Assembly: GCA_903813345.2 (NCBI GenBank)
Contig: CAIIXF020000475.1
Coordinates: 1-10,000, forward strand
Direction: 5' to 3'
Length of the DNA stretch: 10,000 bases
DNA from: Owenia fusiformis
Taxonomy: Eukaryota; Annelida; Polychaeta; Sabellida; Oweniidae
Positions 8,355 through 10,000 of the stretch are shown piece after piece (the stretch's first letter is position 1; each line of letters starts with the position of its first letter). The notes below the pieces were generated by a model. That model was not told where the DNA came from. It was given only the letters and a program-made list of their open reading frames with translations, and did no database searches. The translations under genes were made by a program, and so were the position numbers.

Positions 8355-8550
8355 ACAGTGGCGGATCCGGCATGGGGCCCGCCAATGTAGGGCCTCAGAA
8401 AATGGACCTTTTGGGGCATAAGTTAGCCTTCTCAAAGAATGGACCTTAACTTTTCAAAATTTTGGGTTTTAGGGCCCTAAATTTTTTCAGAATTTTTTCC
8501 AGACTCAAAAGTTGCGCCCCCCTACTGTTAATTTCTGGATCTGTCACTGT
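8355..8550. mobile_element. MITE of the GGCGGATC family, copy 2
   Basis: ACAGTGGCGGATCCGG at the left and, on the other strand, ACAGTGACAGATCCAG at the right form terminal inverted repeats. GATA on both sides (8351-8354 and 8551-8554) may be a target-site duplication. The interior repeats GGGCC and TGGACCTT blocks, and the right part ends in GCGCCCCCC. It is longer than the copy at 3117 but has the same ends. It lies just beyond the P450 stop and so probably falls in its 3' UTR. Confidence 0.7.
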
Positions 8551-8583
8551 GATAAGGTCGTCAGTATATAGTTTAATCTAGTC

Positions 8584-8754
8584 TTAGCTCCGTTCAGACG
8601 AATCACCCAGTGACCGTAGAATAATGTTTATTTCACCCTCTTCCGTCCTATCTAGGAATCTCAGTTGTATTGGTTTTTCCGGTGACAGAACGATAGCCAT
8701 TTTATCATCGATTGGGATATCAGTAAAAGGCCTTATTCGGAATCTTTGCAGAAC
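8584..8754 (-). CDS. P450 terminal exon D with stop codon
   Basis: The acceptor is GTTTGATTTAG in phase 0. The exon encodes 56 residues beginning VLQRFRIRPF and ends with TAA at 8586-8584. Family members normally stop close to the strand seen here as IQLRFLDR; this protein continues for about 20 further residues, polar and acidic apart from a short hydrophobic patch (INIIL), and ends GDSSERS. The extension is in frame, without an intervening stop. A small transposon begins 33 bases downstream. Confidence 0.9.
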   Translation of the reverse strand, partial: VLQRFRIRPFTDIPIDDKMAIVLSPEKPIQLRFLDRTEEGEINIILRSLGDSSERS

Positions 8755-9714
8755 CTAAATCAAACAAAACAGTGTAGCTGTATTTAGGGGGAACTATTAA
8801 ATGCACTGTTCAAATATAGAAGTGCGATGAGAACTAAAAACATGACATAACAACGGGAAACGACGAAACGGATACAAACGCAATTTTTGCTTCAGATATC
8901 AAAGCCCATTTCAAAGTAAGATTCAATTCTCAAAAAAGGAAACATATGCCCTTGTTTACTTGTTTTCCTATCCACAAAATGAATTTGACGACTTATGACT
9001 CAGAACGAGAAAATATGATAATTTAAGAACAATTTCCAAAAAACTCCTTACCCTTGTTATAATGAGGTACATCTCGAGTTCAGCTACTCGTCGTCCTATA
9101 TTAAAATCAAATCAATTGTCTTCTTGAAAAACATTTTCGATGGTTTATTACCACTTTCTGCACCTTTCAGTTACTTCTATCGTTTGAGATATCTCAATAT
9201 TTATTTTAGATTTTATAAAAAAGACTATAGGCAAACATTAGCACAAGTTTTCGAAAAATAATTTGTCTCGTATTCTCTTTCTATTACTGCCATATATGTC
9301 CTGTGTTTGCGTAACATGTGATACATGGTACACGTTAGTTGTACACCTACCTACACACATGCGCACTCCATACCCAAACGGAATTGAAGCAAATGGGCTA
9401 TAAGGAGCTTTGTTACTGCCAGCTCGCAACCAACGCTCGGGTTTGAACTCCAATGCATCCTCGAAGATAGCCTCGTTACGCCCCATAGAATATAAGCAAA
9501 CATTGACAAGTTTCTACAAAAGAAAAGCGAGGAATATGCAAATATTTCTTATACTCCTAATTATCATCTAGGGTAAAATATTATCGATATTGCTTTATAT
9601 TATTGTTATGATATTGGAGTGTATATACGACTTACTCCTTTTGGTATATTGTAGCCTCTAATTGTGATGTCGTCCGGGGTAAATCTACTAACCATAGCCG
9701 CCACCGGATACAAC
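8584..9714 (-). CDS. Mitochondrial-clan cytochrome P450, C-terminal 151 residues (4 exons, 5' partial)
   Basis: This is a heme monooxygenase. Mitochondrial-clan P450s sit on the matrix side of the inner membrane, take electrons from ferredoxin and usually hydroxylate steroids, sterols or vitamin D-like substrates; the substrate here is unknown. Exons on the minus strand are 9714-9636, 9513-9351, 9095-9052 and 8754-8584, with introns of 122, 255 and 297 bp, all GT-AG. Visible motifs in order are LYPVAAMVSR (after the ExxR helix), FKPERWLR (PERF-type motif), PFGYGVRMCVG (FxxGxRxCxG, heme-ligand Cys at 9357-9355) and RRVAELEMYLIITR, whose basic pair followed by AELE is characteristic of the mitochondrial clan. 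Reading frame and splice phase agree at every junction. Family members are about 500 residues, so roughly the first two thirds lie beyond position 10000. CYP10, CYP24 or CYP27-like subfamilies cannot be separated from this fragment. Confidence 0.93.
9052..9095 (-). CDS. P450 exon C: 44-base microexon-like segment (L helix)
   Basis: The acceptor is TTTAATATAG and the donor is AGG|GTAAGG. Two bases finish the glycine of CVG, and 14 codons follow: RRVAELEMYLIITR. Joined to its neighbours this gives CVGRRVAELEMY, a continuous match to the mitochondrial P450 pattern. In the family this helix packs under the heme, and its basic residues help ferredoxin docking. It is easy to miss because it is so short and is flanked by AT-rich intron. 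Confidence 0.9.
9351..9513 (-). CDS. P450 exon B: meander and heme-binding loop
   Basis: The exon has 163 bases: 54 full codons plus one base. The acceptor is TTTTCTTTTGTAG and the first residues are KLVNVCLYSMGRNE. The exon carries FKPERWLR and then PFASIPFGYGVRMCVG, which holds every invariant position of the heme loop. The donor is AG|GTAGGT at 9350, leaving one G that joins GA of the next exon to give glycine. A second GT four bases downstream would end the exon after AG; it was rejected because it breaks the phase with the next exon. An open frame continues past the true donor but reads into intron. Confidence 0.92.
9636..9714 (-). CDS. P450 exon A: region after the K helix
   Basis: The exon has 79 bases. 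Its first base completes a codon split with the preceding unseen exon, which would be the arginine of ExxR if the family pattern (ETLR-LYP) holds. Then follow 26 residues from LYPVAAMVSR to GYNIPKG. The acceptor is TATATGTAG and the donor is GGA|GTAAGT, both good matches. Family knowledge places this segment in the beta-strand region after helix K that lines the substrate pocket. It ends in phase 0. Confidence 0.9.
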
Positions 9715-9759
9715 CTACATATATGGAATCAGACGTTTCAACAAGGTACATCTACCAAT

Positions 9760-9786
9760 GTTCAGTTCAGTTCAGTTCAGTTCAGT
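9760..9786. repeat. (TTCAG)5 pentanucleotide microsatellite
   Basis: Five perfect TTCAG units occupy 9761-9785. They form the terminal repeat of the LINE-like tail rather than an independent satellite. Confidence 0.95.
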
Positions 9787-10000
9787 GTCTTTATTTCCTC
9801 CACATAGGTGAAGATTTAAACATTACATATAATTACAGACAATTCACATTAACAGATTATTTACATTTGTACATATTATTACATATAGATTTACATTTAG
9901 AGTTTTTACATTTCCGTTTGTTTGATAACTGTTTTAACCATTAGATCAATGTAATATGCACTATTCAATAGGAACTGTTCCATTGTACCACCATTAAAAA
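9760..10000 (-). mobile_element. 3' tail of a LINE-like non-LTR retrotransposon (5' part outside window)
   Basis: Read on the minus strand, an A/T-rich non-coding stretch leads to CACCTATGTGGAGG, an AATAAA signal (9795-9790), GACA and then five CTGAA pentamers (plus strand TTCAG x5, 9761-9785). A transcription end signal followed at once by a short tandem microsatellite is how CR1/L2-like LINEs terminate in many animals, in place of a poly(A) tail. No reverse transcriptase coding is visible here, so this would be 3' UTR only. It lies in the intron upstream of P450 exon A, in the gene's own orientation. The clade assignment is inference. Confidence 0.6.

Noticed and set aside
9345-9347. Alternative donor AG|GTGTAC for exon B
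   Set aside because: It would leave phase 2, which does not fit the two-base start of exon C; the upstream AG|GTAGGT donor fits exactly.
9238-9350. Open frame continuing past the P450 heme loop
   Set aside because: It reads through the donor at 9350 into intron; the next real exon (9095-9052) restores the family sequence CVGRRVAELE.
9723-9944. 73-codon plus frame
   Set aside because: It is antisense to the LINE-like tail and begins in the TTCAG repeat; its codons come from the pentamer array and AT-rich UTR.
1-10000. CRISPR arrays, bacterial operons, rRNA or tRNA genes
   Set aside because: No regular spaced repeats, no ribosome-binding-site-led frames and no cloverleaf with a matching T-arm were seen; the split P450 exons mark animal nuclear DNA.

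Overview
This is AT-rich nuclear DNA from an animal, most likely an aquatic invertebrate; I lean towards a mollusc or another lophotrochozoan, but the phylum is an inference. The evidence is an intron-containing cytochrome P450 gene of the mitochondrial clan, no bacterial gene density or operons, and a dense set of small inverted-repeat transposons. Several of these carry ends of the GGCGGATC type common in invertebrate genomes.

The only gene I can support is at the right end on the minus strand (8584-9714). Four exons splice in consistent phase into the last 151 residues of a P450, and the 5' part of the gene lies beyond the window. The exons carry the post-ExxR strand region, the PERW motif, the heme-binding loop with its cysteine, the basic RRVAELE stretch typical of mitochondrial P450s, and a C-terminus that runs past the usual family end. 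A LINE-like 3' tail ending in CTGAA pentamers (9760-10000) lies 45 bases upstream of the first visible exon, in the same direction as the gene. A small inverted-repeat element (8355-8550) begins 33 bases after the stop codon.

The remaining 8.2 kb holds no gene I can support and is a mosaic of repeats. From left to right: a multi-palindrome foldback (133-418); an isolated transposon-like end (508); a 650-bp mariner-like deletion derivative with inverted repeats of about 230 bp and a transposase C-terminal remnant (882-1531); a diverged repeat pair (2216-2511 and 4108-4384); a perfect 33-bp palindrome (2955-2987); a MITE with a 19-C run (3117-3233); a diverged tandem duplication (3236-3395); short direct repeats around 4054-4110 and 4693-4750; a 15-bp stem hairpin (5092-5161); a solo MITE end (5893) next to a larger inverted-repeat element (5957-6935); and another inverted-repeat element (7665-8177). 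Two spots (2596-2616 and 7410-7477) hold motif clusters that look like animal promoter sites, but no gene can be attached to either.

I found no tRNA, rRNA, CRISPR array or complete transposase. Nothing here makes a convincing case for a new multi-gene system. The best leads are the P450 tail and its transposon-modified boundaries, and the long-TIR mariner-like element.
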